Part shown: positions 16,974-25,731 of the stretch, piece after piece
Position numbering within the stretch: the first letter of the stretch is position 1
Layout: each line of letters opens with the position of its first letter
Assembly: GCA_007095845.1 (NCBI GenBank)
Contig: SFBI01000076.1
Location: 1 to 35,371 of the forward strand
Length of the DNA: 35,371 nucleotides
Direction: 5' to 3'
From: Microcystis aeruginosa Ma_MB_S_20031200_S102
GTDB lineage: Bacteria; Cyanobacteriota; Cyanobacteriia; Cyanobacteriales; Microcystaceae
Translations under genes and position numbers: made by a program
The notes under the pieces: generated by a model
What the model was told of the DNA's origin: nothing
Seen by the model: only the letters and a program-made list of their open reading frames with translations
Databases searched by the model: none

Positions 16974-17011
16974 ACAGAAATCCTTAAACACGATGGTTAA
17001 AGGATTTCTGT
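16974..17011. terminator. Stem-loop between trpD and nirA
   Basis: ACAGAAATCC-TTAA pairs with TTAAAGGATTTCTGT with one bulged base around a short loop. No T run follows. It could end trpD transcription or insulate the nirA promoter, whose candidate NtcA site overlaps its right edge. Confidence 0.4.
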
Positions 17012-17052
17012 TACAAACAATACAAAATTATCCAAGTTAAAAAGAATTAAAT
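17010..17052 (+). promoter_or_regulatory. Candidate NtcA-activated promoter of nirA
   Basis: GTT-N8-TAC (17010-17023) differs by one base from the NtcA consensus GTA-N8-TAC. A -10-like TTAAAT (17047-17052) begins 23 nt after the site, close to the spacing of class II NtcA promoters. nirA is a classical NtcA target, so the context supports it. The resulting leader would be about 140 nt. Confidence 0.45.
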
Positions 17053-17098
17053 AACAAATAGAGACTAGGTAAATTACTAAATTTTTGCTAATGACGAC

Positions 17099-17116
17099 AG
17101 TATTTTACAGAATACT
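17099..17116. promoter_or_regulatory. Inverted repeat AGTATT-N6-AATACT upstream of nirA
   Basis: A perfect 6-bp inverted repeat lies about 80 nt before the nirA start. It contains GTA and TAC but at N10 rather than the NtcA N8 spacing. It could be the site of another nitrogen regulator such as the LysR-type NtcB, or a chance repeat. Confidence 0.3.
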
Positions 17117-17197
17117 TATTGTTAAATCCCGATTTCTTCATTTCTAACCTGCACCAACTAGAACAATTACACCCACAAACCAGAAGGAGATAGATTC

Positions 17198-18739
17198 GTG
17201 GTACAAGCACCTGAAAAAGATGGAACAACTCTCAATAAATTCGAGAAATTTAAAGCCGAGAAAGACGGATTAGCCATTAAAGATGAACTAGATCATTTTG
17301 CCCAAATCGGGTGGGAAGCGATGGATAAAACCGATTTAGAATATCGCTTAAAATGGGTGGGTGTTTTTTATCGTCCTGTCACCCCGGGCAAATTTATGAT
17401 GCGTTTGCGGGTTCCTAACGGCATTATTAGCGGTGAGCAAATGCGCGTTTTAGGGGAAATTGTGCAGCGTTACGGCGATGATGGTAATGCCGATATTACT
17501 ACTCGTCAGAACTTACAATTACGCGGTATTCGTATCGAAGATATTCCTGATATTTTCCAACGACTAAAATCCGTGGGTATGACTTCGGTACAATCGGGCA
17601 TGGATAATGTCAGAAATATTACCGGTTCACCCATGGCAGGACTAGACGCGGATGAATTAATTGACACCAGGGAATTAGTCCAAAAAGTCCAAGATATGAT
17701 TACTAACTGCGGTCAAGGTAATTATCAATTTACCAATCTGCCCCGCAAATTTAATATTGCCATCGAGGGAGGCCGGGATAATTCCGTTCATGCGGAAATT
17801 AACGATATTGCCTTTGTTCCTGCCTATAAAGAGGGAGAATTAGGCTTTAATGTCGTGGTGGGTGGCTTTTTCTCGGCTAAACGCTGTGAAGCGGCAATTC
17901 CCATGAATGTTTGGGTGAGACCGAATCAGGAGGTGGTGGATTTATGCCGAGGGATTTTAGAAGTTTACCGCGATAACGGGTTACGCGCCAATCGTCAAAA
18001 ATCCCGTTTAATGTGGTTAATTGATGAGTGGGGAATCGAGGAATTCCGCACGCGGGTGGCTAATCACTTAGGTTATGCCTTGGCAACGGCAGCCGAAAAA
18101 GACGCTATTGACTGGGAAAAACGGGATCATTTAGGAGTTTTTCCGCAAAAACAGGAGGGATTAAGCTATATCGGTCTTTGCGTTCCCGTTGGTCGTCTAT
18201 TTGCCGATGATATGTTCGATTTAGCCCGAATTGCCGAAGTGTATGGTAGCGGAGAATTGCGTTTAACCGTAGAACAAAACGTGATTATTCCCAATATAGC
18301 GGCTGAAAATATGGCGACTCTTTTAACCGAGCCTTTACTGGCTAAGTTTACCCCCAATCCCACTCCTTTACAACGAGCGCTCGTTTCCTGTACGGGGGCG
18401 CAATTCTGCAATTTTGCCCTGATTGAAACCAAAAATAAGGCTGTGGACTTGATTCGTCAGTTAGATGCCGAATTAAATATCCCCCGGGGTGTGCGGATGC
18501 ACTGGACCGGTTGCCCTAACTCCTGCGGACAACCCCAAGTGGCCGATATCGGTTTGATGGGGACAAAAGCACGCAAAGACGGCAAAACCGTGGAAGGAGT
18601 TGACCTCTACATGGGGGGTAAAGTGGGTAAAGATGCTCACCTGGGAAGTTGTGTACAAAAAGGGATTCCCTGTGAGGATCTAAAATCGGTGTTAACCTCT
18701 ATCCTCATCGAACAATTTGGGGCGACACCGAAGGGTTAA
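17198..18739 (+). CDS. nirA: Ferredoxin-nitrite reductase NirA
   Basis: NirA reduces nitrite to ammonium with six electrons from reduced ferredoxin, using a 4Fe-4S cluster bridged to sirohaem, in the cytoplasm. The 513 residues match the cyanobacterial enzyme. The four cluster ligands are visible as CTGAQFC (Cys398, Cys404) and CPNSC (Cys439, Cys443). Conserved arginines for sirohaem occur in TTRQNLQLRGI. The start is GTG, 7 nt after a strong AAGGAGA site. Nitrate-transport and nitrate-reductase genes, often downstream in cyanobacteria, are absent; the next feature is a MITE-like element that begins 8 nt after the stop. Confidence 0.96.
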   Translation: MVQAPEKDGTTLNKFEKFKAEKDGLAIKDELDHFAQIGWEAMDKTDLEYRLKWVGVFYRPVTPGKFMMRLRVPNGIISGEQMRVLGEIVQRYGDDGNADITTRQNLQLRGIRIEDIPDIFQRLKSVGMTSVQSGMDNVRNITGSPMAGLDADELIDTRELVQKVQDMITNCGQGNYQFTNLPRKFNIAIEGGRDNSVHAEINDIAFVPAYKEGELGFNVVVGGFFSAKRCEAAIPMNVWVRPNQEVVDLCRGILEVYRDNGLRANRQKSRLMWLIDEWGIEEFRTRVANHLGYALATAAEKDAIDWEKRDHLGVFPQKQEGLSYIGLCVPVGRLFADDMFDLARIAEVYGSGELRLTVEQNVIIPNIAAENMATLLTEPLLAKFTPNPTPLQRALVSCTGAQFCNFALIETKNKAVDLIRQLDAELNIPRGVRMHWTGCPNSCGQPQVADIGLMGTKARKDGKTVEGVDLYMGGKVGKDAHLGSCVQKGIPCEDLKSVLTSILIEQFGATPKG

Positions 18740-18746
18740 TTAAGTA

Positions 18747-18959
18747 GGGTTTGCTGAAAAAGTTTTTCCTGGGGGCAGGGTGTGGGGTGTAGGGTGTAGG
18801 GTGTAGGGTTTTACCCATTTTGAGGGGGTCAATTACCTAATTTTCAGGGAAAAAGTCCCTGAGTTCTCCCTCCGCTCACTCCCAGAGCCGATACTTTTTG
18901 ATTGACAAAAAGTCTAAAAGTCTTACCAAACAAGGTTTTTAGATTTATTCAGCCAACCC
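18747..18959. mobile_element. MITE-like element, family A, copy 2 (213 bp)
   Basis: Ends GGGTTTGCTGAAAAAG and its counterpart ATTTATTCAGCCAACCC match the termini of the copies at 2503-2717 and 28914-29123, but the interior differs. It contains TGTAGGG heptamer repeats and the block shared with 259-299. The left flank reads TAAGTA and the right TACTTA. The last base of the element supplies the G of the sphX stop codon on the minus strand (TAG, 18961-18959). Confidence 0.7.
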
Positions 18960-19993
18960 TACTTAGCTTCAAATTGAGCTTGTTTGCGAAGTAATTCCCC
19001 GATGGTTAAATTGGGTTGAGGTCGGCCATTAAAAACCGTTCCTACCTCAAATTTTTGCAACTGTACCCGTGCCAAATGATAGGCCTCATCGGGTAGGGGA
19101 ATATAACCAATACTATCTAATAAATTGGGAACTCGATCGAGATAATATTCGACAAATTTCTCTAAAGCGGGATTCTCTTGGGCTTTTTGGGCATTAACAT
19201 AAATAAACAAAGGACGAGATAAAGGCTGATATTTACTATCCTCTACATTGCCGCGAGTTGGTTCAATACCGTTAACTTTCAAAGCTTTTAATTTATCCCG
19301 ATTTTGTTCATAGTAAGCATGGCCAAAATAGCCTAAAGCGTTGGGATCTTGACTGACGGCATTAACTAAAGCTTCATCATCTTCACTAAAGTTAAAATCC
19401 CCACGACTGGCATCTTTGCCGTTAATTACCTCACTAAAAAAATCGTAGGTTCCGGAGTCTTTACCTGGCCCGTGAAGGGTAATCGGTTGGTCGGGCCAAG
19501 CGGGATTAATTTGATTCCAACGTTTGATTTTATTCTCGGCCGCTGGTTCCCAAATAGTTCTTAATTCTGTGGTGGAAATATCATCAACCCAGTTATTTTG
19601 GGGATTGGCTACCACGGTTAAAGCATCAAAAGCGATCGGTAGTTCGATAAATCTTACCTTATTAGCATCACATTCTTTTAATTCTTCCACAGAAATTGGC
19701 CGAGAAGCATTGTTAATATCGGTTTCTCCCGCACAAAATTTTCTAAAACCGCCGCCGGTTCCTGAAATATTAGCGTCAATTTTAACATCAGCCAAAGCTT
19801 TGTTAGGGGTATTAGCTTTAAAATCTTCGAGAACTTTGTCGGTAATTGGTGCTACGGTACTCGAACCATCGATTTTAATTGGTTTTAGGTCTTGAGGATT
19901 AATATTGGCACAAGCGGGGAAAAGTAGAGCAGTTACTAGGATGGTTGCGACTACTTTGGTCGGACGAGATAGCTGAGTAACAATTTCTAGCAT
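18959..19993 (-). CDS. sphX: SphX-type phosphate-binding lipoprotein (first locus)
   Basis: A periplasmic substrate-binding protein of the PstS/SphX family, which captures phosphate for the Pst ABC transporter. From the ATG at 19993 it has 344 residues; an upstream TTG (20002) is less likely. The signal peptide ends in LLFPAC, placing the lipid-modified Cys at 28, with an unusual Phe at -3. Ligand-loop motifs are IDGSSTVAPIT, SGTGGGFRKFCAGETDI(NN)ASR and PGKDSGTYDFF. The C-terminus carries the family's SRPLFIYVNAQKAQ. It is divergent from pstS with 334 nt between starts. Its final codon is followed by a stop formed at the junction with a MITE-like element, so the original C-terminus may have been a little different. 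Confidence 0.9.
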   Translation of the reverse strand: MLEIVTQLSRPTKVVATILVTALLFPACANINPQDLKPIKIDGSSTVAPITDKVLEDFKANTPNKALADVKIDANISGTGGGFRKFCAGETDINNASRPISVEELKECDANKVRFIELPIAFDALTVVANPQNNWVDDISTTELRTIWEPAAENKIKRWNQINPAWPDQPITLHGPGKDSGTYDFFSEVINGKDASRGDFNFSEDDEALVNAVSQDPNALGYFGHAYYEQNRDKLKALKVNGIEPTRGNVEDSKYQPLSRPLFIYVNAQKAQENPALEKFVEYYLDRVPNLLDSIGYIPLPDEAYHLARVQLQKFEVGTVFNGRPQPNLTIGELLRKQAQFEAK

Positions 19994-20240
19994 AGGTGTC
20001 AAAAGGAGAAAGTAAAAAGTAAAAAAACGGCGTTAGGTGTTGGCTGTAAACCTTAATCTTTTCTTTGTTGTTTTTACGTCGCTATAATGGTAGGGAAAAA
20101 GAAACCCCCTATATAGACGGGAAAAGTTAGCGGCTTTACCCGCGACTTAAAACTAATGTTTAGTCAAAATAAATGGTAAAAGAAGTGGAGATTTTTGTCT
20201 AGTTATCGAGAAAAATTTTCTTGACAATACATTATGTTTT

Positions 20241-20270
20241 TTTATTCACTTCTTAACCTATTCTTTACCA
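20241..20270 (+). promoter_or_regulatory. Pho box (three direct repeats) upstream of pstS
   Basis: Three 8-bp repeats at exact 11-nt spacing: TTTATTCA (20241), CTTAACCT (20252) and CTTTACCA (20263). The middle one equals the cyanobacterial SphR consensus CTTAACCT. It ends 57 nt before the pstS ATG and points toward it. This predicts induction by phosphate starvation through SphS-SphR. The rest of the 334-nt intergenic region is AT-rich; a weaker Pho-like pair at 20052-20070 is not convincing. Confidence 0.8.
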
Positions 20271-20327
20271 AGTCGTGGTAAATTTTAGCGTAAGATTTAA
20301 GGCAGTTTACGGATCAAAATTAATCCT

Positions 20328-21449
20328 ATGCTCAACAAAAACAGAACCCATTTACTAACAGCCTTATCCCTAGCCACTTTAACAGCGACTTTAACTGCTT
20401 GTGGGGGCGGCGATACGGCAGGAACTAGCGGAGAGGGAAGCAATAGAATCGCCCAGGTTCCCCTAAAAGGAGAAGTTGCCCTCAATGGTGCGGGTGCTTC
20501 TTTTCCTGCGCCCCTATATCAAAACTGGTTTGTCACCATCAATCAACTATTTTCTAAACTGCTAATTAACTATCAATCTACCGGTAGCGGGGCGGGAGTC
20601 GAACAATTTATCCAAGGTACGATCGATTTTGGCGCTTCTGATGTCGCCATGAGTGACGAAGATATGGCCAGAGTTAGCCGCGGGGTTTTACTGCTACCGA
20701 TGACGGCGGGAAGCATCGTTATGGCTTATAATTTGCCCGGAGTAGAAGGGCTGAAACTAAGTAGGGAAGCCTATGTAGGCATCTTTTTAGGCACGATTAC
20801 CCGTTGGAACGATGCCAAAATTGTCGCCGATAACCCCGATTTAAAACTACCCGATGAAGAAATTACCGTAGTTCACCGGGCAGACGGTAGCGGAACAACG
20901 GGAGTTTTTACCAAGTTTTTAAGCGCCGTTAGTCCCGAATGGAAGAAAAGCATCGGGGAAGGAAAAGCCGTACAATGGCCGACCAAAAAAGGTAAATTTC
21001 TCGGTGGTAGAGGCAATGAGGGTGTAACTGCCCTAATTCAACAAAATCCAGGCTCGATCGGTTATATTGAGTACGGTTTCGCTAAAAATAATAACCTGCC
21101 CACGGCCGCCCTGCAAAATCAGGCGGGTAAATTTGTCATTCCCGATGAAACCAACGCCGCTGCTACCCTCGCTAACGTTGAACTGCCTGAAAATTTACGC
21201 GCTTTTATTGTCGATCCGCCGGGGGAAAATTCCTATCCCATTGTCACCTATACCTGGATGTTGGTTTACAAAAAATACAACGATCCCCAAAAAGCTTTAG
21301 CAATGGAGGCGATGATTGAATTTGGACTTAACCAAGGACAAGAACAAGCAGCTCCCCTTGGTTATATTCCCCTACCGAAAAACGTTCGGGAACGAGTAGC
21401 CGCCGCTGCCGATGTCATCTATCCTGATTACACGATCAAGGTGGATTAG
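20328..21449 (+). CDS. pstS: Phosphate-binding lipoprotein PstS (first locus)
   Basis: Periplasmic high-affinity phosphate-binding protein, first gene of the pstS-C-A-B-B unit. 373 residues with a lipoprotein signal ending LTAC (Cys25), followed by a Gly/Ser-rich linker. Phosphate-contact motifs are LNGAGASFPAPLYQ, STGSGAG, DFGASDVAMS and HRADGSGTTGVF. A canonical Pho box lies 57 nt upstream. It belongs to the PstS subfamily, clearly different from the divergent SphX-type protein, so the locus has two types of receptor for one permease. 91 nt separate it from pstC. Confidence 0.95.
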   Translation: MLNKNRTHLLTALSLATLTATLTACGGGDTAGTSGEGSNRIAQVPLKGEVALNGAGASFPAPLYQNWFVTINQLFSKLLINYQSTGSGAGVEQFIQGTIDFGASDVAMSDEDMARVSRGVLLLPMTAGSIVMAYNLPGVEGLKLSREAYVGIFLGTITRWNDAKIVADNPDLKLPDEEITVVHRADGSGTTGVFTKFLSAVSPEWKKSIGEGKAVQWPTKKGKFLGGRGNEGVTALIQQNPGSIGYIEYGFAKNNNLPTAALQNQAGKFVIPDETNAAATLANVELPENLRAFIVDPPGENSYPIVTYTWMLVYKKYNDPQKALAMEAMIEFGLNQGQEQAAPLGYIPLPKNVRERVAAAADVIYPDYTIKVD

Positions 21450-21540
21450 TCGCCGAAAAAATGTATTCAAAGTTACAATACTGTAGAAAGGTCAATTTCG
21501 ACCTTAGCTACCGCAAACTAGCTGGATTTAAACCCTAATC

Positions 21541-22500
21541 ATGAGTGCGCCCACAGTTTCGCCCGACTCAACTTTTAAAGAACGTCCAGAATCGGAAAAA
21601 ATCCTCGATAAAGGCTTTGTTGGATTAACCACCGCCTTTGCCATCGCTATTGGGGTAATTTTGCTCCTAATTGCCCTAGTTATTTTTATTCGGGCCCTAC
21701 CAGCGATTCAAACCTTTGGTCTGGGATTTTTGACCAGTAGCGCTTGGAATCCCGTGCGCGGTCGGGAAGAATTCGGAGTTCTGCCGGTTATCTACGGAAC
21801 TCTCGTTAGTTCTCTAATTGCCCTCCTGATTGCTGTTCCCCTCGGTATCGGTTCGGCGATTTTTTTAAGCGAAGATTTTATTCCCTTAAATGCGCGGACA
21901 ATTTTGGTTTTTCTCGTACAACTTTTGGCCGCTATTCCCAGTGTTGTTTACGGATTATGGGGTATATTTGTATTGATTCCTATCCTCAGACCCCCTGGTA
22001 ACTGGTTAAATGCTAATTTTAGTTGGATTCCTCTGTTTAGCACGCCTTTAGGGGGGCCTGGAATGTTACCAGCGGGGGTAATTTTAGCAATTATGATCCT
22101 GCCGATTATTATCGCTATCTCTCGTGACTCTTTGGCCGCTTTACCGCCGGATCTAAGGCAAGCTTCCCTCGGTTTGGGGGCCACCCGTTGGGAAACTATT
22201 TTTCGGGTCTTAATTCCTGCCGCTTTTTCTGGGATTGTTGGGGGGATTATGTTAGCTTTAGGGCGCGCTTTAGGGGAAACCATGGCAGTAACGATGATTA
22301 TCGGCAATTCTAACCGCATTAGTGCCTCTATTCTCGCCCCTGCTAACACGATCGCTTCCTTATTGGCTAACCAATTCGCCGAAGCATCGGGAATGCAAGT
22401 ATCGGCTTTAATGTATGCGGGTTTTGTTCTCTTGGTTTTGACCCTAGTAGTCAATATCTTCGCAGAATTAATCGTTAATCGCGTCAAAGCTAAGTATTAA
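21541..22500 (+). CDS. pstC: Phosphate ABC transporter permease PstC (first locus)
   Basis: One of the two membrane subunits of the phosphate importer; pairs with PstA. 319 residues, about six transmembrane helices. The cytoplasmic EAA-type coupling loop, which docks onto PstB, is in ASLGLGATRWETIFRVLIPA, and the GRALGETMAV stretch typical of PstC follows. The gap to pstA (191 nt) is filled with heptamer repeats. Confidence 0.94.
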   Translation: MSAPTVSPDSTFKERPESEKILDKGFVGLTTAFAIAIGVILLLIALVIFIRALPAIQTFGLGFLTSSAWNPVRGREEFGVLPVIYGTLVSSLIALLIAVPLGIGSAIFLSEDFIPLNARTILVFLVQLLAAIPSVVYGLWGIFVLIPILRPPGNWLNANFSWIPLFSTPLGGPGMLPAGVILAIMILPIIIAISRDSLAALPPDLRQASLGLGATRWETIFRVLIPAAFSGIVGGIMLALGRALGETMAVTMIIGNSNRISASILAPANTIASLLANQFAEASGMQVSALMYAGFVLLVLTLVVNIFAELIVNRVKAKY

Positions 22501-22510
22501 GCCATCGTTC

Positions 22511-22690
22511 GTCAGTTATCAGTTTTGAGTTTTGAGTTTTGAGTATTAAGTGATCATCATCAAATGGCAGTTTACTGCTGTCTTTTCACTGTTTACTAAT
22601 CACTGTTTACTAATCACTGATAACTGATTACTGTTCACTGATAACTGATTACTGTTCACTGATAACTGATAACTGATAACTGATAACTGA
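22511..22690 (+). repeat. Heptamer repeat region between pstC and pstA
   Basis: TTATCAG units and their relatives in the opposite sense (CTGATAA, with CACTGTTTACT-type variants) occupy almost the entire gap. The final TGATAAC units end 2 nt before the pstA ATG, leaving no recognisable ribosome-binding site. Confidence 0.9.
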
Positions 22691-22691
22691 C

Positions 22692-23585
22692 ATGGATAGT
22701 GCGAATTTAGGCAATAATCTCAAAAAGAAACCGAGTAGTCCTCGATCGCTATTGGGGACAATTATGACCGTTCTCTCGGCTTTATGTTTAGCTGTTACTG
22801 TGATTCCCCTTTTTGCCGTCCTAGGCTTCGTTTTTGTGCAAGGGGTGGGTCGTTTAAACGCTAATCTCTTTACTAAATTACCGCCACCACCGGGTTTAGG
22901 AGGAGGAGGCATCGCTAATGCCATTTTAGGTACAATTATCGTCGTTGCCCTGGCTACAGCGATCGCAGTTCCCATCGGCGTTTTAGCGGCGGTTTATCTC
23001 TCGGAATTTAGCGGTGATAACAAACTTGCCCAGGGTGTGCGCTTTGCTACCAACGTTTTAGCGGGTGTCCCTTCGATTATTGTCGGGGTTTTCGCCTTCG
23101 GTTTGTTAGTTGCGCCCTTATTTGGCGAAGGAACAGCCCTTTTAGGTTTTTCTGCCCTAGCCGGTTCGATCGGTTTAGCGGTGTTAATGTTACCGACTAT
23201 TATTAGAACCACCGATGAGGCTTTAAAAATCGTTCCCCAAGACATCCGCTGGGCGGCCATGGGTTTGGGGGCCTATAACTACCAAACCGTCCTAAAAATC
23301 GTCCTTCCTGCCGCAGTTCCCGCTATTTTAACCGGTGTGACTTTAGCAATTGCTAGGGCTGCCGGGGAAACCGCCTCCTTAATTTTTACGGCATTATTCT
23401 CTAACTTTTGGCCTCGGGGTGTCTTTGAACCGATTGCCACCCTTTCGGTCTTAGTTTTCAACTTTGCTACTGCCCCTTTTGCCCCTCAACAGCAATTAGC
23501 TTGGGCAGGTGCTTTAATTCTCGTGCTTTTGGTGTTGTTAACTAACATTTTATCCCGTTTAGCCACGCGCCAGAAAACCTATTAA
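22692..23585 (+). CDS. pstA: Phosphate ABC transporter permease PstA (first locus)
   Basis: Second membrane subunit of the importer. 297 residues with about six hydrophobic segments, the PstA coupling loop near AAMGLGAYNYQTVLKIVLPA, and the [16 protein letters not shown] stretch conserved in PstA. A GGGG-rich periplasmic loop (PPPPGLGGGGIANAI) lies near residue 60. The start codon at 22692 follows directly on a heptamer array with no Shine-Dalgarno motif. An upstream in-frame start is not evident. Confidence 0.94.
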   Translation: MDSANLGNNLKKKPSSPRSLLGTIMTVLSALCLAVTVIPLFAVLGFVFVQGVGRLNANLFTKLPPPPGLGGGGIANAILGTIIVVALATAIAVPIGVLAAVYLSEFSGDNKLAQGVRFATNVLAGVPSIIVGVFAFGLLVAPLFGEGTALLGFSALAGSIGLAVLMLPTIIRTTDEALKIVPQDIRWAAMGLGAYNYQTVLKIVLPAAVPAILTGVTLAIARAAGETASLIFTALFSNFWPRGVFEPIATLSVLVFNFATAPFAPQQQLAWAGALILVLLVLLTNILSRLATRQKTY

Positions 23586-23680
23586 GTCAAGGAAAAAGTT
23601 AAAATTCAAAAGGAATATTTAAGTAAAAATCTACCTATCTTTCTGATTCCTCAATTAGCCAAATTCAAGGTAAATAATTT

Positions 23681-24484
23681 ATGCTAACTAACTCTAACCC
23701 CCATTCTACAGGAACCGTTTTAAAGGTCGATAAGGCTGATATATACTATGGTAATTATCGAGCAGTACGAGATGTTTCCATCGATATTCCCAAAAATAAA
23801 GTCACCGCTTTTATTGGACCCTCTGGCTGCGGAAAAAGTACCATTCTCAGGTGTTTTAATCGTCTAAATGATTTAATTCACGGTTTTCGTATTGACGGCA
23901 AAGTTTTTTATCATAACCAGGATATTTACTCTCAAGAGGTGGATCCTGTCGAAGTCAGAAAATGTATCGGTATGGTGTTCCAGCGCCCTAATCCTTTCCC
24001 CAAATCCATCTATGATAATGTGGTTTACGGAGCGCGATTAAATGGTTATAAAGGCGATTTAGATGAATTAGTAGAAACTTCCTTGCGTCGAGCAGCTCTC
24101 TGGGAAGAAGTAAAAGATAAACTGAAAGAAAGCGGTTTTTCCCTATCGGGGGGACAACAACAAAGATTATGTATTGCTCGCACTATTGCCGCTCAACCAG
24201 AAGTATTATTAATGGATGAACCCTGTTCGGCACTCGATCCAATTTCAACTTTAAAGGTTGAGGAATTAATGCACGAATTAAAAGAACGTTATACAATTAT
24301 TATTGTTACTCACAATATGCAACAAGCTACTAGAGTAGCGGATTTAACGGCTTTTTATAACGCTGAACCCACCGATAAAGGTGGCAAAATTGGTTATCTA
24401 GTCGAGTTTGATCATACGAACAAAATCTTCGGTGATCCTCAAGAACAAGCAACTAAAGATTATGTTAGTGGACGTTTTGGCTAA
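23681..24484 (+). CDS. pstB: Phosphate import ATPase PstB (first of tandem pair)
   Basis: Cytoplasmic ATPase subunit energising the PstC-PstA channel. 267 residues. Walker A is GPSGCGKS (46-53), the Q-loop is in [10 protein letters not shown], the ABC signature LSGGQQQR, Walker [13 protein letters not shown], and the H-loop His is in VTHNMQQ. It is followed, after a 207-nt gap containing about 15 perfect TTATCAG heptamers, by a second pstB of very similar sequence. Confidence 0.95.
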   Translation: MLTNSNPHSTGTVLKVDKADIYYGNYRAVRDVSIDIPKNKVTAFIGPSGCGKSTILRCFNRLNDLIHGFRIDGKVFYHNQDIYSQEVDPVEVRKCIGMVFQRPNPFPKSIYDNVVYGARLNGYKGDLDELVETSLRRAALWEEVKDKLKESGFSLSGGQQQRLCIARTIAAQPEVLLMDEPCSALDPISTLKVEELMHELKERYTIIIVTHNMQQATRVADLTAFYNAEPTDKGGKIGYLVEFDHTNKIFGDPQEQATKDYVSGRFG

Positions 24485-24596
24485 ATCAGTTATCAGTTAT
24501 CAGTTATCAGTTATCAGTTATCAGTTATCAGTTATCAGTTATCAGTTATCAGTTATCAGTTATCAGTTATCAGTTATCAGTTATCAGTTATCAGTA
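24485..24596 (+). repeat. Perfect TTATCAG heptamer array between the two pstB genes
   Basis: About 15-16 uninterrupted copies begin 1 nt after the pstB stop. The lack of variation between units points to recent expansion or frequent slippage. An open frame through it reads only the repeated peptide cycle and is not a gene. Confidence 0.92.
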
Positions 24597-24691
24597 TAAA
24601 GTGGCAAGTTTGGAGTTTTCTTTTCACTGATTACTGTTTACTGTTCACTGGTCACTGAAAAAAACACCCAACACCTATTACTTTAAAGATT

Positions 24692-25489
24692 ATGTATAGT
24701 ACCGATGTTGTCACCGATGCGGTTTTGAGAACCAAAAACTTAAACGTTTACTATGGTTCTAATCTCGCTGTTCGTGATGTTAACCTTGATATTCCTGAGA
24801 AAAAAGCGATCGCTTTTATTGGTCCCTCTGGCTGCGGAAAAAGTACGGTTCTGCGCTGTTTTAATCGTATGAATGATCTGGTTAAAAGTGCCAAAATTGA
24901 GGGAAAAGTTACCTTTCGCGGCCAAGATATTTATGGTAATTCCGTTAATCCTATCGGGTTACGCAGTCGCATCGGTATGGTTTTTCAGAAACCGAATCCT
25001 TTCCCAAAATCTATCTATGAAAATATTGCTTTTGGGGCGCGTTTAAATGGTTACACTGGTGATATGGATCAATTAGTAGAGGAATCTTTAAAAAAAGCCG
25101 TTCTCTGGGATGATGTTAAAGATAAACTCAAAGAAAGTGGTTTAGCTTTATCAGGGGGACAACAACAAAGGTTATGTATTGCTCGCGCTATTGCGGTTAA
25201 ACCAGAAGTTGTTTTAATGGATGAACCCTGTGCGGCACTCGATCCAATTTCTACCCTAAAAATTGAGGAATTAATTCACGAATTGAAAACCCAATATACT
25301 ATAGTTATTGTCACCCACAATATGCAACAAGCGTCGCGGGTTTCTGATTTAACGGCTTTTTATAATGCTGAACCGACCCCAAAAGGCGGTAAAGTAGGTT
25401 ATTTAGTGGAATATGATCGCACCGAGGTTATCTTTCAAAATCCCGCTCAAGAGTCCACTAGAGATTATGTTAGCGGTCGTTTTGGTTAA
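24692..25489 (+). CDS. pstB: Phosphate import ATPase PstB (second of tandem pair)
   Basis: A paralogue of the preceding pstB: 265 residues, colinear throughout and visibly very similar. All ATPase motifs are intact: GPSGCGKS (44-51), [20 protein letters not shown]-type Walker B ([12 protein letters not shown]) and VTHNMQQ. It differs mainly at the N-terminus and in the [22 protein letters not shown] stretch. Both copies look functional. Why one permease pair should have two ATPases is not evident; alternative or heterodimeric pairing is possible. Confidence 0.95.
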   Translation: MYSTDVVTDAVLRTKNLNVYYGSNLAVRDVNLDIPEKKAIAFIGPSGCGKSTVLRCFNRMNDLVKSAKIEGKVTFRGQDIYGNSVNPIGLRSRIGMVFQKPNPFPKSIYENIAFGARLNGYTGDMDQLVEESLKKAVLWDDVKDKLKESGLALSGGQQQRLCIARAIAVKPEVVLMDEPCAALDPISTLKIEELIHELKTQYTIVIVTHNMQQASRVSDLTAFYNAEPTPKGGKVGYLVEYDRTEVIFQNPAQESTRDYVSGRFG

Positions 25490-25500
25490 AGTATTAATAA

Positions 25501-25567
25501 TTAATCGTTATTCATGACTCCAGGATAGATTAATTTTTTCCATCTGGAATGATTGAAAAACGATTAA
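25501..25567. terminator. Extended stem-loop after the first pst operon
   Basis: TTAATCGTT (25501-25509) pairs with AACGATTAA (25559-25567). An inner CCAG/CTGG-containing pairing lies within. It begins 11 nt after pstB and overlaps the stop codon of the small minus-strand ORF, a sensible position for a bidirectional terminator. Confidence 0.45.
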
Positions 25568-25695
25568 CTTAACTGATTGCGAAAAACCTTGGCACTAATA
25601 GTTAAAAGTATTACAGAGAAACCAATCGGAGCCAATAAACGAATAGCAACACCAAAGATAAAAAGAGTCATCAGGACGGAGAGAATTAGTTTCAT
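25564..25695 (-). CDS. Putative 43-residue hydrophobic membrane protein
   Basis: An ATG at 25695 opens a frame ending at TAA (25564-25566). It starts MKLILSVLMTLFIFGVAIRL and ends KVFRNQLS. The protein is one or two membrane helices with a Lys/Arg-bearing tail, typical of a genuine small membrane protein rather than a chance frame. It lies convergent to the second pstB. No family is recognised. Confidence 0.5.
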   Translation of the reverse strand: MKLILSVLMTLFIFGVAIRLLAPIGFSVILLTISAKVFRNQLS

Positions 25696-25731
25696 AAAAT
25701 TGCCCGATTACTGATAAACTTTTAGGCAGTT

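Noticed and set aside
20052-20081. Possible extra Pho-like repeats (CTTAATCT, CTTTGTTG)
   Set aside because: Only two partial matches, on the strand facing away from sphX and far from pstS; much weaker than 20241-20270.
20083-20088. TATAAT hexamer in the first divergent region
   Set aside because: No -35 element at a proper distance and it points away from the nearer gene; a chance match in AT-rich DNA is likely.
22649-22975. Minus-strand frame opposite the pstA start
   Set aside because: Antisense shadow of pstA continuing into heptamer repeats; Lys/Pro-rich composition typical of reverse-strand artefacts.
24408-24599. Frame overlapping the pstB end and the heptamer array
   Set aside because: Out-of-frame shadow of pstB continuing into the tandem repeat; same repeated peptide.
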